6,675 nt of DNA from JBBIRM01 sp037441765 (lineage in GTDB: Bacteria > Desulfobacterota > BSN033 > UBA1163): assembly GCA_037441765.1 (NCBI GenBank), contig JBBIRM010000160.1, positions 1 to 6,675 of the forward strand, given 5' to 3'. Position 1 is the stretch's first letter, and the number at the start of each line of letters is the position of its first letter. A program made the position numbers and the translations under genes. Below the pieces are notes generated by a model. It was given only the letters and a program-made list of their open reading frames with translations. It did no database searches and had not been told where the DNA came from. Below, piece by piece: positions 1 through 6,483 of this stretch.

Positions 1-174
1 TGATGGAATCTATGGCGGATTTAAAAAGAAAAAAACCCTTTTACGGAATTTCTGTAAGAGACCTCTGAAAAAGTCATAGAGAGACTGGGGAGGTAGGGTT
101 CCAAACCCTTCGAATGCAGGCACTGAGAAGTTAGTAATGGGAGCATTAAATAAATTACATCTTAATGAGGGTTT

Positions 175-247
175 GGCAAGCCACAAGGGCTTGCCCTACG
201 AGAAATTAAACGAATCTCAAACGTAGGGCAAGGGCTTGTCCCTTGCC
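175..247. repeat. REP-like pair of opposed hairpins downstream of the operon
   Basis: Two perfect 8-bp stems lie close together. The first is ggcaagcc (175-182) pairing with ggcttgcc (188-195) across a 5-nt loop. The second is ggcaaggg (227-234) pairing with cccttgcc (240-247), also with a 5-nt loop. In addition cttgccctacg (190-200) is an exact inverted copy of cgtagggcaag (222-232), so the two hairpins can refold into one larger structure. This doublet resembles the intergenic REP/BIME class of interspersed palindromes. It lies about 40 nt past the stop codon of the last gene of the operon, where it could stabilise the 3' end of the transcript. No T-tract follows on the minus strand, so I do not call it an intrinsic terminator. 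Confidence 0.65.
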
Positions 248-272
248 GCATTTGTTTTCATTTCTTATTTCG

Positions 273-288
273 AATTACGACACAGTCT
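273..288 (-). repeat. Left copy of a 16-bp inverted repeat bracketing the gene cluster
   Basis: The plus strand reads aattacgacacagtct. The reverse complement of 6623-6638 is aattatgacacagtct, so 15 of 16 positions agree. The copy overlaps the stop codon (287-289) of the last reductase gene. Oriented inward, both copies start aattaYgacacagtct, as terminal inverted repeats of an element spanning about 6.4 kb would. Interspersed-repeat fragments placed on both sides by chance would look the same. No flanking target duplication is clear, although the AATT at each edge could be one. Confidence 0.5.
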
Positions 289-1129
289 ATAAAATCTCGA
301 CTTCTTCTAAGATTCGCTCTTTTGTCTTAATGGGAGTCTTATTATTTATGGCATGTTGAACCAATTCCTTTCCCATAAGGGCTGCACCGAGTGCACCAGT
401 GATAAGAGGCTCTTCTGGTACAAAGAGCCTTCGTCCCAATTCTTCTGAAAGGGCTTTGAGTAGGCCTCTATTCTTAGCCCCTCCACCTGTCACCACCACT
501 CTATCTACTATTTTGAGCCGATTGACCAAACGGCTGATCCTTTCTGCAAGTGATTGATGCACACCTGCGAGAAGGTCTGAAATTGGAACTCCTTCCGAAA
601 GACTGTCTGCCACTTCTTGTTGTGCATAGATGGTACAGATATTACTGATCTTTGATGGATTGTTACTTTGAAGGGATATTTCACCCACTTTATCCAAGGC
701 CACACCGAGAGTATCTGCAATCACCTCAATGAATCGACCAGTTCCTGCTGCACACTTATCATTCATGGCAAAATCTATTGTCTTTCCCGTTGAATCAACC
801 TTAATGGCTTTAATGTCCTGACCCCCAATGTCAATGATTGTCTTTGCATCAGGAAAAAGGTGGACAATGCCCTTGGCCTGGCAGGTGATTTCTGTAAACT
901 GTCTATCCGCAAAGGGAACATTGATTCTTCCATATCCTGTAGAGACGATGTAGGTGATGCTCTCGAAGGAAAGATGGGCCTTCTTTAGGGCCTCATCCAT
1001 CACCCTGTTGGCTAAATGGCGATGTTCTGGACCTGTGGGCCCAATGATTGAAGAAAGGATCCCATCCTTCAGGATCACTACCTTCGTCATCGTTGAACCG
1101 ACATCAATGCCTGCAAAGTAGGAAGTCAA
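287..1129 (-). CDS. bzdQ: BadF/BcrA/HgdC-type activator ATPase, canonical subunit of a class I benzoyl-CoA reductase (BzdQ-like)
   Basis: This 280-aa protein belongs to the ASKHA-fold activator ATPases that couple ATP hydrolysis to low-potential electron transfer into a benzoyl-CoA reductase or 2-hydroxyacyl-CoA dehydratase. Visible motifs are the first phosphate loop GIDVGSTMTK (7-16), STGYGR (63-68), the second nucleotide motif DIGGQDIKAIK (100-110), NDKCAAGTGRF (123-133) with Cys126, Cys165 in NICTIYAQQEV, VVTGGGAKN (212-220) and GALGAA (245-250). One Cys126/Cys165 pair per subunit would hold the single [4Fe-4S] cluster at the dimer interface. Cytoplasmic; no signal peptide or membrane segment. 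The start is TTG: the next Met (residue 14) lies inside the phosphate loop, and a good ribosome site sits 6 nt upstream. It is the last gene of the operon, 60 nt after the large catalytic subunit. Family is secure. The BzdQ label rests on size, motifs and context; a generic dehydratase activator is the alternative. Confidence 0.85.
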   Translation of the reverse strand: MTSYFAGIDVGSTMTKVVILKDGILSSIIGPTGPEHRHLANRVMDEALKKAHLSFESITYIVSTGYGRINVPFADRQFTEITCQAKGIVHLFPDAKTIIDIGGQDIKAIKVDSTGKTIDFAMNDKCAAGTGRFIEVIADTLGVALDKVGEISLQSNNPSKISNICTIYAQQEVADSLSEGVPISDLLAGVHQSLAERISRLVNRLKIVDRVVVTGGGAKNRGLLKALSEELGRRLFVPEEPLITGALGAALMGKELVQHAINNKTPIKTKERILEEVEIL

Positions 1130-1135
1130 GGCGCA

Positions 1136-1141
1136 TCCCTT
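1136..1141 (-). promoter_or_regulatory. Ribosome binding site supporting the TTG start of the 280-aa ATPase
   Basis: AAGGGA on the minus strand lies 6 nt before the TTG at 1129-1127. The ATG just downstream of it (within GGATGCG) is out of frame. Upstream in frame, a TGA stop closes the frame 14 codons before the TTG with no ATG or GTG in between, so TTG is the only reasonable start. Confidence 0.6.
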
Positions 1142-1189
1142 GTATGTGTAAAAAATGTATATTTTATACGTTCACTACTCTTGAACCCA

Positions 1190-2593
1190 TTAATCTGCTC
1201 TGTTTAAACGAATCGATTCGAGGGTTTCAATAAATGTATCAATCTTATTTCTCGTATCAACCTCTGAATAAGAGGTAATATCAATGATGTCACTTTCAAG
1301 GATCAGAGATGGAATTTCCCTAAACACTTTCTCTTTTTTCCCGTCTTTTCCAGTAACATAAACAGGAATTGGTTTGTAAATCTTTGACAGTTGATGGAGT
1401 TGCCAGATTAAACCCACATGCCAGGTACGACATGAAAATGCCTCATGCATGACCACTCCATCGATCTTATACTCTTCGATCCAGTTAATCAGACGTTCCA
1501 CATCTGGTTCTGATCCTGGCCGCTTCCGTGCCCGATCGTACCAGAAAGTCCAGTATCCAAGCCATCTCCAGGCCAGATGCTCAATAGGATCTTTAGTTTC
1601 AGGTATGTCCATCTCATAGAGTGGAGCAACCATTCGGTAGGTGGTCTCCACTGGAAACGAGGCCCCCTTACTGTTGAAGTAATTGAAATTGCTTAGGGCA
1701 TACCAGGCAGGGAGCCCTCCTCCCCACATCAGCCGGTACTTTTCCTCTTCAACCTCTCCTTCTCCCTTAGCAATCTTCTCCTCCAATTCCTCCTTCAATT
1801 CCACAAAGAAGTCATAGGCCCTCTGAGTTGCCATCATGAAGCAGATGGGGACCATTGTATTCATCGCATCTCCTGTACCCATTGGACAGGGGATGGCCCG
1901 TCGAAGTTTATAGGTTTCGTCAATCAGATTCCAGGTTCGATCACTCAAATCCACCAGTTCCCTGAGTCGGTCATAATCCATCTTCTTTTTTGTCTGCTCT
2001 TCAAGGAATGAAACAAGCCCCCGCAACTGTTTGACAATATATTTATGATAATATCCCCAAACTTCCCTGTGATCCTGGTCCCTTTGGAAGAGAGGGTAGG
2101 GAAGGTCGATGTTATAGATTGGAACGTCTGGCATGAATTGTTGAGAGGCCTGATACCACTTGGTTCTCGGGTCACAGAGTATCTGTCCACTTGAGATCAT
2201 AAAATCAGGTCTTGCCTGTCCACCCCATGGGGCATCCGGTGGCATCTGACCCAATTCCTCCCGCCACTGATCAAAACCAATTCCACAGAGGGCATAAGTG
2301 CATAAAGAACGAGAAAGTCCTAATGATTCTGCTCTCTGAAGGAACCTTTCTGCATCCCTCTTCGCCCCACAGATTCCAGCAAAGTTCTCCGTCCAGATAG
2401 GAATGACGTCCATTGCCCTGAGGATTTCCTCGTGATGGCATACAATAAACGTGTAAGCCAACTTCTGTTTCCCCTCAGCCCTTGCCTGAAGGGTACTCGT
2501 GATAAACTCTTTGACCATCGGACCGATTGAAGCAGCGGCTCGGGTGGCAGTGACCCTCTTTTTAGGCTTTGCTTCTTTGGGTTCATCAACCAT
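1190..2593 (-). CDS. bzdO: Large Fe-S catalytic subunit of class I benzoyl-CoA reductase (BzdO/BcrB-like, HgdB family)
   Basis: This 467-aa protein is a 2-hydroxyacyl-CoA dehydratase D-component family member of the benzoyl-CoA reductase branch. With its partner it would bind the aryl-CoA and reduce the ring using electrons from the ATPase pair. The recognisable block is ARPDFMISSGQILCDPRT (127-144) followed by KWYQ and then a NIDLPYP segment (161-167). Others are TENFAGICGAKRD (68-80), LCTYALCGIGF (97-107), PCPMGTGDAMN (235-245) and HEAFSCRTWHVG (393-404). Cys103 or Cys98, Cys140 and Cys398 are the most likely [4Fe-4S] ligands by position; Cys52, Cys75, Cys236 and Cys251 are also present. 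A charged N-terminal tail precedes the fold. Start ATG at 2593 follows a GGGAGG ribosome site about 7 nt away. It lies 74 nt after the 386-aa subunit and 60 nt before the 280-aa ATPase. The true substrate could be a substituted benzoyl- or polycyclic aryl-CoA. Confidence 0.8.
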   Translation of the reverse strand: MVDEPKEAKPKKRVTATRAAASIGPMVKEFITSTLQARAEGKQKLAYTFIVCHHEEILRAMDVIPIWTENFAGICGAKRDAERFLQRAESLGLSRSLCTYALCGIGFDQWREELGQMPPDAPWGGQARPDFMISSGQILCDPRTKWYQASQQFMPDVPIYNIDLPYPLFQRDQDHREVWGYYHKYIVKQLRGLVSFLEEQTKKKMDYDRLRELVDLSDRTWNLIDETYKLRRAIPCPMGTGDAMNTMVPICFMMATQRAYDFFVELKEELEEKIAKGEGEVEEEKYRLMWGGGLPAWYALSNFNYFNSKGASFPVETTYRMVAPLYEMDIPETKDPIEHLAWRWLGYWTFWYDRARKRPGSEPDVERLINWIEEYKIDGVVMHEAFSCRTWHVGLIWQLHQLSKIYKPIPVYVTGKDGKKEKVFREIPSLILESDIIDITSYSEVDTRNKIDTFIETLESIRLNRAD

Positions 2594-2667
2594 GATGAAA
2601 ACCTCCCTATCTAAAATCCATTTTTTTTAATCTTCCTTATGATTCCATTTCTTCTAAGCAATAAATG

Positions 2668-3828
2668 TTAACCGATCATCTCCAAGAAGGCCTGGATTCT
2701 GGTTCTCAGTTGACCCAGGGTCCCTGCAGAATAGATATCCTCGAGGTGAAGAAGAGGGATTTTGATGGATTGGTAGTATGCTTTTCGTGCAGGGACCTCA
2801 AAGCCAAATGGATCACAATACCTGTAGATATAAAGAATGGCCCCATCCACCTTAAACTCTTTCGCATAGGTTCCGATATCCCAAAATCTATAGGCGATAT
2901 CCCCTTCAAAAGTCCCTGTCTTGTTTGCTCTATAGGTCTTTGGGCAATTGAGTTTATCCAGATACCTTCGAGCCAATTGATCAATAGGATATCCTCCCTC
3001 ATCGGTTCGTGGAAAGAAATCCCTTGCCCCATTACAAATGGTATCCGCCACGACATTCCCTCCCAGTTCCTCTACCAATTGTATGAGCCCAATATTGTCA
3101 ATACAGGCTCCATCGATTAAGATTCGGGGCCCTTTCTTAAGAGGGGGTTCCTTTCTAACGCTTACCTCTGCCAAAACCTGGTCAAATAAGAGATTGGCCT
3201 CCTCAATAGGTAAGGAAGATCCTACTGTAAGGGTCATGGTCAACTCACTTCCTGAGATAAGGGGAGGGTCTTTTTTTCTTAATTCATACAGGGTTCTGAC
3301 CTTATCTCTGTTCTCATTATGGATTCGAATGGCCTGATTCAAATCGTCATCACTGATCGTCCTTCCAACAAACTTTTCAATGCTCCTTCTAAAGGTATTT
3401 AACTCCTCATGGAAGAATTCAAATGAAGAATCGTCGCAGACCGTAGGAACATTGACAAAGTGAAAAAAGTTGAATGGAAGAGAATAGCTCCAGACGCTAT
3501 AACTTCTCACCATACTATCACAGCCATGAGGGATGACCAGTCCGGAGAGGAAGTCATATCTTCCTTTCACAGAGAGGTCGAAGCAACTGCGGTAATAGGG
3601 ACATACGATCGTCTCGAGCAGGGTATCCCCTTTAGTGATGGCTTCATGGACATCACCTCTAATCCGAAAGGCACTGCACCCAGAGGCAGTAATGATTTCC
3701 AGAGGAACAAAGGAGCAGATGTAGCCGATAAATCTCTTTCCTTCTTTAACTAACTCCTTTGCCCTCGATCCATAATCTTCATAGTAGCTTCGTACCAAGT
3801 TCAAACTACCATTTTTTCTTTCATTCAT
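2668..3828 (-). CDS. bzdN: Small Fe-S catalytic subunit of class I benzoyl-CoA reductase (BzdN/BcrC-like, HgdB family)
   Basis: This 386-aa protein of the 2-hydroxyacyl-CoA dehydratase D-component family matches the usual length of BzdN and BcrC. Visible blocks are GYICSFVPLEIITASG (35-50), CPYYRSC (76-82), IPHGCDSMVR (99-108), ELRKKDPPLISGSEL (182-196), YRYCDPFGF (345-353) and a C-terminal LRTRIQAFLEM (374-384), typical of the family end. Cys76 or Cys82, Cys103 and Cys348 are the likely three protein ligands of a [4Fe-4S] cluster. It would form the catalytic heterodimer with the 467-aa subunit. Its ATG lies in an ATGA overlap with the stop of the 275-aa ATPase, behind an AGGAG site 6 nt upstream, so its translation is probably coupled. 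No truncation or frameshift is seen. A hydroxyacyl-CoA dehydratase is possible, but the partner genes favour a dearomatising reductase. Confidence 0.8.
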   Translation of the reverse strand: MNERKNGSLNLVRSYYEDYGSRAKELVKEGKRFIGYICSFVPLEIITASGCSAFRIRGDVHEAITKGDTLLETIVCPYYRSCFDLSVKGRYDFLSGLVIPHGCDSMVRSYSVWSYSLPFNFFHFVNVPTVCDDSSFEFFHEELNTFRRSIEKFVGRTISDDDLNQAIRIHNENRDKVRTLYELRKKDPPLISGSELTMTLTVGSSLPIEEANLLFDQVLAEVSVRKEPPLKKGPRILIDGACIDNIGLIQLVEELGGNVVADTICNGARDFFPRTDEGGYPIDQLARRYLDKLNCPKTYRANKTGTFEGDIAYRFWDIGTYAKEFKVDGAILYIYRYCDPFGFEVPARKAYYQSIKIPLLHLEDIYSAGTLGQLRTRIQAFLEMIG

Positions 3829-4652
3829 GGCCCTCTCCTCAAACTTTTCTCATTATCATCTGTCCGCATCAATTTTGATTCTACCACTTCCAGACCCATA
3901 AGGGCGGCACCCAATGCCGCTGTCATATGGGGATTCAATGGTACGATGATCTCATACCCGCTCATCTCCTTTAAGGCCTGAACCAATCCAACATCCTTTG
4001 CACAACCTCCTACCATTGCTACCTCAGGCTCAATTCCAATCCTCTCCATTAAACTATTAATCTGTGCTGCAAGGGCTCGATGGATCCCTGCAAGAATGTC
4101 CTCTCTCTTAAATCCTTCGGAGATTCGAGAGATCGCTTCCGATTCAGAAAAAACAGCACACCCTGTACTAAAATCGACTCTCTTTTTCGATTTTAAAGAG
4201 AGCTCACCGATCTCCTCCACTTTGACCTGAAGGACCTTAGCAATGATCTGAAGAACCCTGCCACTGCCTCCTGCACACTTTCCACTAAGTAAGAAGCTAT
4301 TCACATTGCCTTGGTTATCAATTCTGAGAACTCTCGTGTAAAGATCACCTACATCAATAACGGTCTTTACAGAGGGGAGAAGAAAAGAAACCCCTTTGGC
4401 ATGGCAGATGATATCCGACTTGACCTCGTTTGCAAAGGGCACCTGTTTTGATCCATATCCTGTTGCAACGGTCCAGGAAATATCTCCTTCCTCTTTTCCA
4501 GCCTGGGAAAGCAGTTCTTTTCTTATCCTCTCTGCGGTCTTCTTGAAATCTCCTCCAGATGGCAATTCATAAGAGGCCAGAGCCCCTTTGGCATTTAGGA
4601 TCATCCCTTTTGATGAGGCAGAACCGATGTCAATACCCAGGAAAAACCCCAT
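3825..4652 (-). CDS. bzdP: BadF/BcrA-type ATPase, divergent second subunit of a class I benzoyl-CoA reductase (BzdP-like)
   Basis: This 275-aa protein is a paralogue of the 280-aa ATPase and probably its dimer partner. Motifs are GIDIGSASSKG (6-16), ATGYGSKQVPFA (63-74), SGKCAGGSGR (123-132) with Cys126, Cys165 in STGCAVFSESE, MVGGCAKD (213-220) and AALGAA (245-250). Both cluster cysteines sit at the same residue numbers as in the paralogue. The second nucleotide motif, DIGGQDIKAIK in the partner, is DVGDLYTRVLR (100-110) here, so the Gly-Gln-Asp core is lost. Such asymmetry suggests one subunit is specialised for holding the cluster or for regulation rather than for full ATP turnover. It is the first gene of the reductase operon, downstream of a terminator and a candidate promoter. 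AAAAAGG lies 7 nt before the ATG. Family assignment is firm; P versus Q naming is tentative. Confidence 0.82.
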   Translation of the reverse strand: MGFFLGIDIGSASSKGMILNAKGALASYELPSGGDFKKTAERIRKELLSQAGKEEGDISWTVATGYGSKQVPFANEVKSDIICHAKGVSFLLPSVKTVIDVGDLYTRVLRIDNQGNVNSFLLSGKCAGGSGRVLQIIAKVLQVKVEEIGELSLKSKKRVDFSTGCAVFSESEAISRISEGFKREDILAGIHRALAAQINSLMERIGIEPEVAMVGGCAKDVGLVQALKEMSGYEIIVPLNPHMTAALGAALMGLEVVESKLMRTDDNEKSLRRGP

Positions 4653-4693
4653 ATCATTACCTTTTTAAAAGAATATTGAAATCTTAAATAAAA

Positions 4694-4722
4694 TTTATAG
4701 ATTCATTTAAAAAATAACACAA
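4694..4722 (-). promoter_or_regulatory. Candidate sigma70-type promoter for the reductase operon (proximal)
   Basis: On the minus strand TTGTGT (4722-4717) and TATAAA (4699-4694) are separated by 17 nt. The -10 box matches consensus at 5 of 6 positions and the -35 box at 3 of 6. The site lies about 40-70 nt upstream of the first reductase gene and downstream of the terminator. The region is AT-rich, so chance matches are easy. Confidence 0.3.
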
Positions 4723-4739
4723 ATTCTAATACCCCTCAA
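4711..4739 (-). promoter_or_regulatory. Candidate sigma70-type promoter for the reductase operon (distal, inside the dyad)
   Basis: On the minus strand TTGAGG (4739-4734) and TATTTT (4716-4711) are separated by 17 nt, each matching consensus at 4 of 6 positions. The -35 box falls between the arms of the dyad at 4723-4747, the geometry expected if a bound regulator blocked polymerase. Confidence 0.3.
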
Positions 4740-4747
4740 ATTAGAAT
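4723..4747. promoter_or_regulatory. 8-bp dyad, possible operator upstream of the reductase operon
   Basis: attctaat (4723-4730) and attagaat (4740-4747) are perfect reverse complements separated by 9 nt. The dyad lies between the ligase terminator and the first reductase gene and overlaps a candidate -35 box. It could bind a dimeric regulator or fold as a weak hairpin; an AT-rich chance dyad cannot be excluded. Confidence 0.35.
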
Positions 4748-4758
4748 GATGGAGGTTC

Positions 4759-4800
4759 AAAAATAAAAGGCGGAAATGGCTTTCGAAAAGCCAATCCGCC
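4759..4800 (-). terminator. Strong rho-independent terminator after the ligase gene
   Basis: Read on the minus strand, GGCGGA (4800-4795) pairs with TCCGCC (4774-4769). After a small internal loop, TGGCTTT (4793-4787) pairs with AAAGCCA (4783-4777) around a 3-nt loop. The tract TTTTATTTTT (4768-4759) follows at once. Stem, short loop and T-tract together are a textbook intrinsic terminator, in this direction only. It lies 38 nt past the ligase stop codon and about 107 nt before the reductase operon, so the ligase is probably a separate transcription unit or read-through is partial. Confidence 0.85.
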
Positions 4801-4811
4801 CATTCAAAAGG

Positions 4812-4833
4812 AAAAACCTATTGGAAGGATAGG
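4812..4833 (-). terminator. Weak secondary terminator-like hairpin
   Basis: On the minus strand CCTAT (4833-4829) pairs with ATAGG (4821-4817) across 7 nt and is followed by TTTTT. The stem is only 5 bp, so alone it would terminate poorly, but it sits just past the ligase stop and ahead of the strong terminator. Confidence 0.3.
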
Positions 4834-4838
4834 CCTCT

Positions 4839-6422
4839 CTATTTTATCTTAAATGATTCCTCTACTCCGATATACTTCTTTCTAAGTTTTGGCTTCTCGA
4901 TCTTGCCGGTTGGATTTCGTGGAACCTCCCCAAAGAAGACCTTCCTTGGCCTCTTATATTTAGGTAATTTCTCGCAGAATTTAAAAATTTCCTCTTCAGT
5001 TAGCCTCTTTCCAGGGACCACTTCAATGATCACCGTGACCACTTCGCCCAGTCGTTCATCAGGATAACCAATGGCAGCCACATCCTTCACGCTTGGATGG
5101 GTGTGGAGAAAATCTTCTACCTCAACAGGAAAGATATTTTCTCCTCCACTGATGATAAGATCTTTCTTCCTATCGACGAGATAGATGAAACCCTCTTCAT
5201 CTTGCCTTGCCATATCTCCTGTAAAGAGCCAATCATCCCGGATTGCCTTTCTCGTAGCCTCAGGGTTTTTGTAGTATTCTTTCATCACCCCGTCCCCTCG
5301 AACCACCAGTTCTCCAACCTCGCCTTTTTTGACCGGATTTCCCTCTTCATCCACAATTCGAGCCTCCCAATTAAAACCAGGGAGCCCGATTGCCCCGACC
5401 TTATGTTCATTCTCTATTCCGAGATGGACGCAACCAGGGCCTGTGGATTCACTGAGACCATAGTTGGTATCATAGGCCATTTTCGGGAAATATTCCTTCC
5501 AGTGCCTTACCAGAGAGGGAGGGATAGGTTGTGCTCCCATATGCATCAACCTCCACTGGGCCAATTGATAATCCTTCAGTTTTATCTCTCCGCTGTCCAG
5601 TTTTAAAAGGATATCCTGTGCCCATGGGACGAGAAGAAAGATCAGGGTCCCCTTCTCTTCACTGATTGCCTCTAAGATATATTCGGGGGCTACCCCTTTA
5701 AGGATGACCGCCTTTCCTCCCACCATGAAACTTCCAAACCAATGCATCTTGGCACCAGTATGGTAGAGGGGAGGAATGAGGATGAAATTATCCCTTCTGG
5801 TCTGATAATGATGGGCATTCTCTGTGATACAGGCACAGACCATGTTTTTGTGAGTAAGGAGGATGGGTTTGGGTTGGCCTGTGGTACCCGAGGTGAAATA
5901 GAGTCCACAGGGATCTTCAAAGTTAAGGTTCACCTTGGGGGGAGCAGAGGAGGCCTTCTCCATTAACCTTTCAAAAGATTCAGCGTAACCAGGTATTTCC
6001 TTCCCAACAAATATAAAATCTTTCATCGTTGGGAGCTGATCTCTGATTCTATTTATCCGATCAATGAACTCCTCCCCAAAGATAATGGATCGAGGTTCTG
6101 ATACCTCGCAACAGTATTTTATGTCATTCTCTGTAAAACGAAAGTTGAGAGGAACTGCCCACGCCCCTGTTCGGAGGATACCAAAATAGGCAACCAACCA
6201 ATTGATGGAGTTCATCATCAAATGTATGACCTTATCTCCCTTCTTAACGCCTTTTCCTATCAGGACATTTGCAAATCGGTTGGCCTTCTCATCAAACTCT
6301 TTCCAGGTAATCTCCTGCCTCTTCCCCTCGGCAGGGGACCTCTCAACCAGTGCTACATCGTCAGGATAGAGTCGAGCATTTCTGGCTAACATCTCACAGA
6401 TATGGATGTCTAAGTTTCCCAT
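4839..6422 (-). CDS. AMP-forming acyl/aryl-CoA ligase (ANL superfamily)
   Basis: This cytoplasmic ligase activates a carboxylic acid with ATP to an acyl-AMP and then transfers it to CoA. Residue numbers follow the longer 537-aa reading from 6452. Visible motifs are the P-loop FTSGTTGQPKP (186-196), PPLYHTGA (217-224), YGLSESTG (331-338), TGD (411-413), the hinge and core block YLVDRKKDLIISGGENIFP (424-442), and PRNPTGKIEK (511-520) with catalytic Lys517. All catalytic motifs are intact. I prefer the start at Met11 (6422, giving 527 aa), because AAGGAAAGGGAAG precedes it at good spacing and the family usually begins here; Met1 has its nearest AAAGG 13 nt away. The neighbouring reductase suggests an aromatic or alicyclic acid substrate. 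The motifs look closer to the broad fatty-acyl/aryl ligase group than to classical benzoate-CoA ligases. A terminator separates it from the reductase genes. Confidence 0.85.
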   Translation of the reverse strand: MGNLDIHICEMLARNARLYPDDVALVERSPAEGKRQEITWKEFDEKANRFANVLIGKGVKKGDKVIHLMMNSINWLVAYFGILRTGAWAVPLNFRFTENDIKYCCEVSEPRSIIFGEEFIDRINRIRDQLPTMKDFIFVGKEIPGYAESFERLMEKASSAPPKVNLNFEDPCGLYFTSGTTGQPKPILLTHKNMVCACITENAHHYQTRRDNFILIPPLYHTGAKMHWFGSFMVGGKAVILKGVAPEYILEAISEEKGTLIFLLVPWAQDILLKLDSGEIKLKDYQLAQWRLMHMGAQPIPPSLVRHWKEYFPKMAYDTNYGLSESTGPGCVHLGIENEHKVGAIGLPGFNWEARIVDEEGNPVKKGEVGELVVRGDGVMKEYYKNPEATRKAIRDDWLFTGDMARQDEEGFIYLVDRKKDLIISGGENIFPVEVEDFLHTHPSVKDVAAIGYPDERLGEVVTVIIEVVPGKRLTEEEIFKFCEKLPKYKRPRKVFFGEVPRNPTGKIEKPKLRKKYIGVEESFKIK

Positions 6423-6425
6423 AAA

Positions 6426-6437
6426 CTTCCCTTTCCT
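6426..6437 (-). promoter_or_regulatory. Purine-rich ribosome binding site selecting the internal ligase start
   Basis: The minus strand reads AGGAAAGGGAAG immediately before TTT and the ATG at 6422. The GGG lies 6 nt from this ATG. The upstream in-frame ATG at 6452 lacks a comparable site, so the shorter protein is favoured. Confidence 0.5.
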
Positions 6438-6483
6438 TAAGGCAAACCCCATTAGAAAGTTTTCGCCTTTATAATGGGGTAAA

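Noticed and set aside
2..79. Short open frame at the left edge that could be the C-terminal end of a plus-strand gene
   Set aside because: A second frame (3-68) is also open over the same stretch, both are lysine-rich low-complexity readings, and neither shows a recognisable family end. Nothing supports coding.
83..98. Possible partner end (agactg) that would make 83-288 a short miniature transposable element
   Set aside because: Only the first 6 bases match the 16-bp repeat before it diverges, which is too short to support a terminal repeat.
227..247. Hairpin as an intrinsic terminator of the reductase operon
   Set aside because: The stem is perfect, but no T-tract follows on the minus strand; the sequence continues with ctacgtttgag.
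2665..3120. 151-codon plus-strand open frame opposite the 386-aa reductase subunit
   Set aside because: It lies entirely antisense to a well-supported gene with family motifs, and its translation shows no domain.
3825..4652. Divergent ATPase as a decaying pseudogene
   Set aside because: The frame is intact, both cluster cysteines and the outer motifs are kept, and translation is coupled to the next gene. Specialisation fits better than decay.
5097..5606. 169-codon plus-strand open frame opposite the ligase
   Set aside because: Antisense shadow of the ligase, whose P-loop and catalytic lysine motifs are intact on the other strand; no plausible ribosome site or domain was seen.
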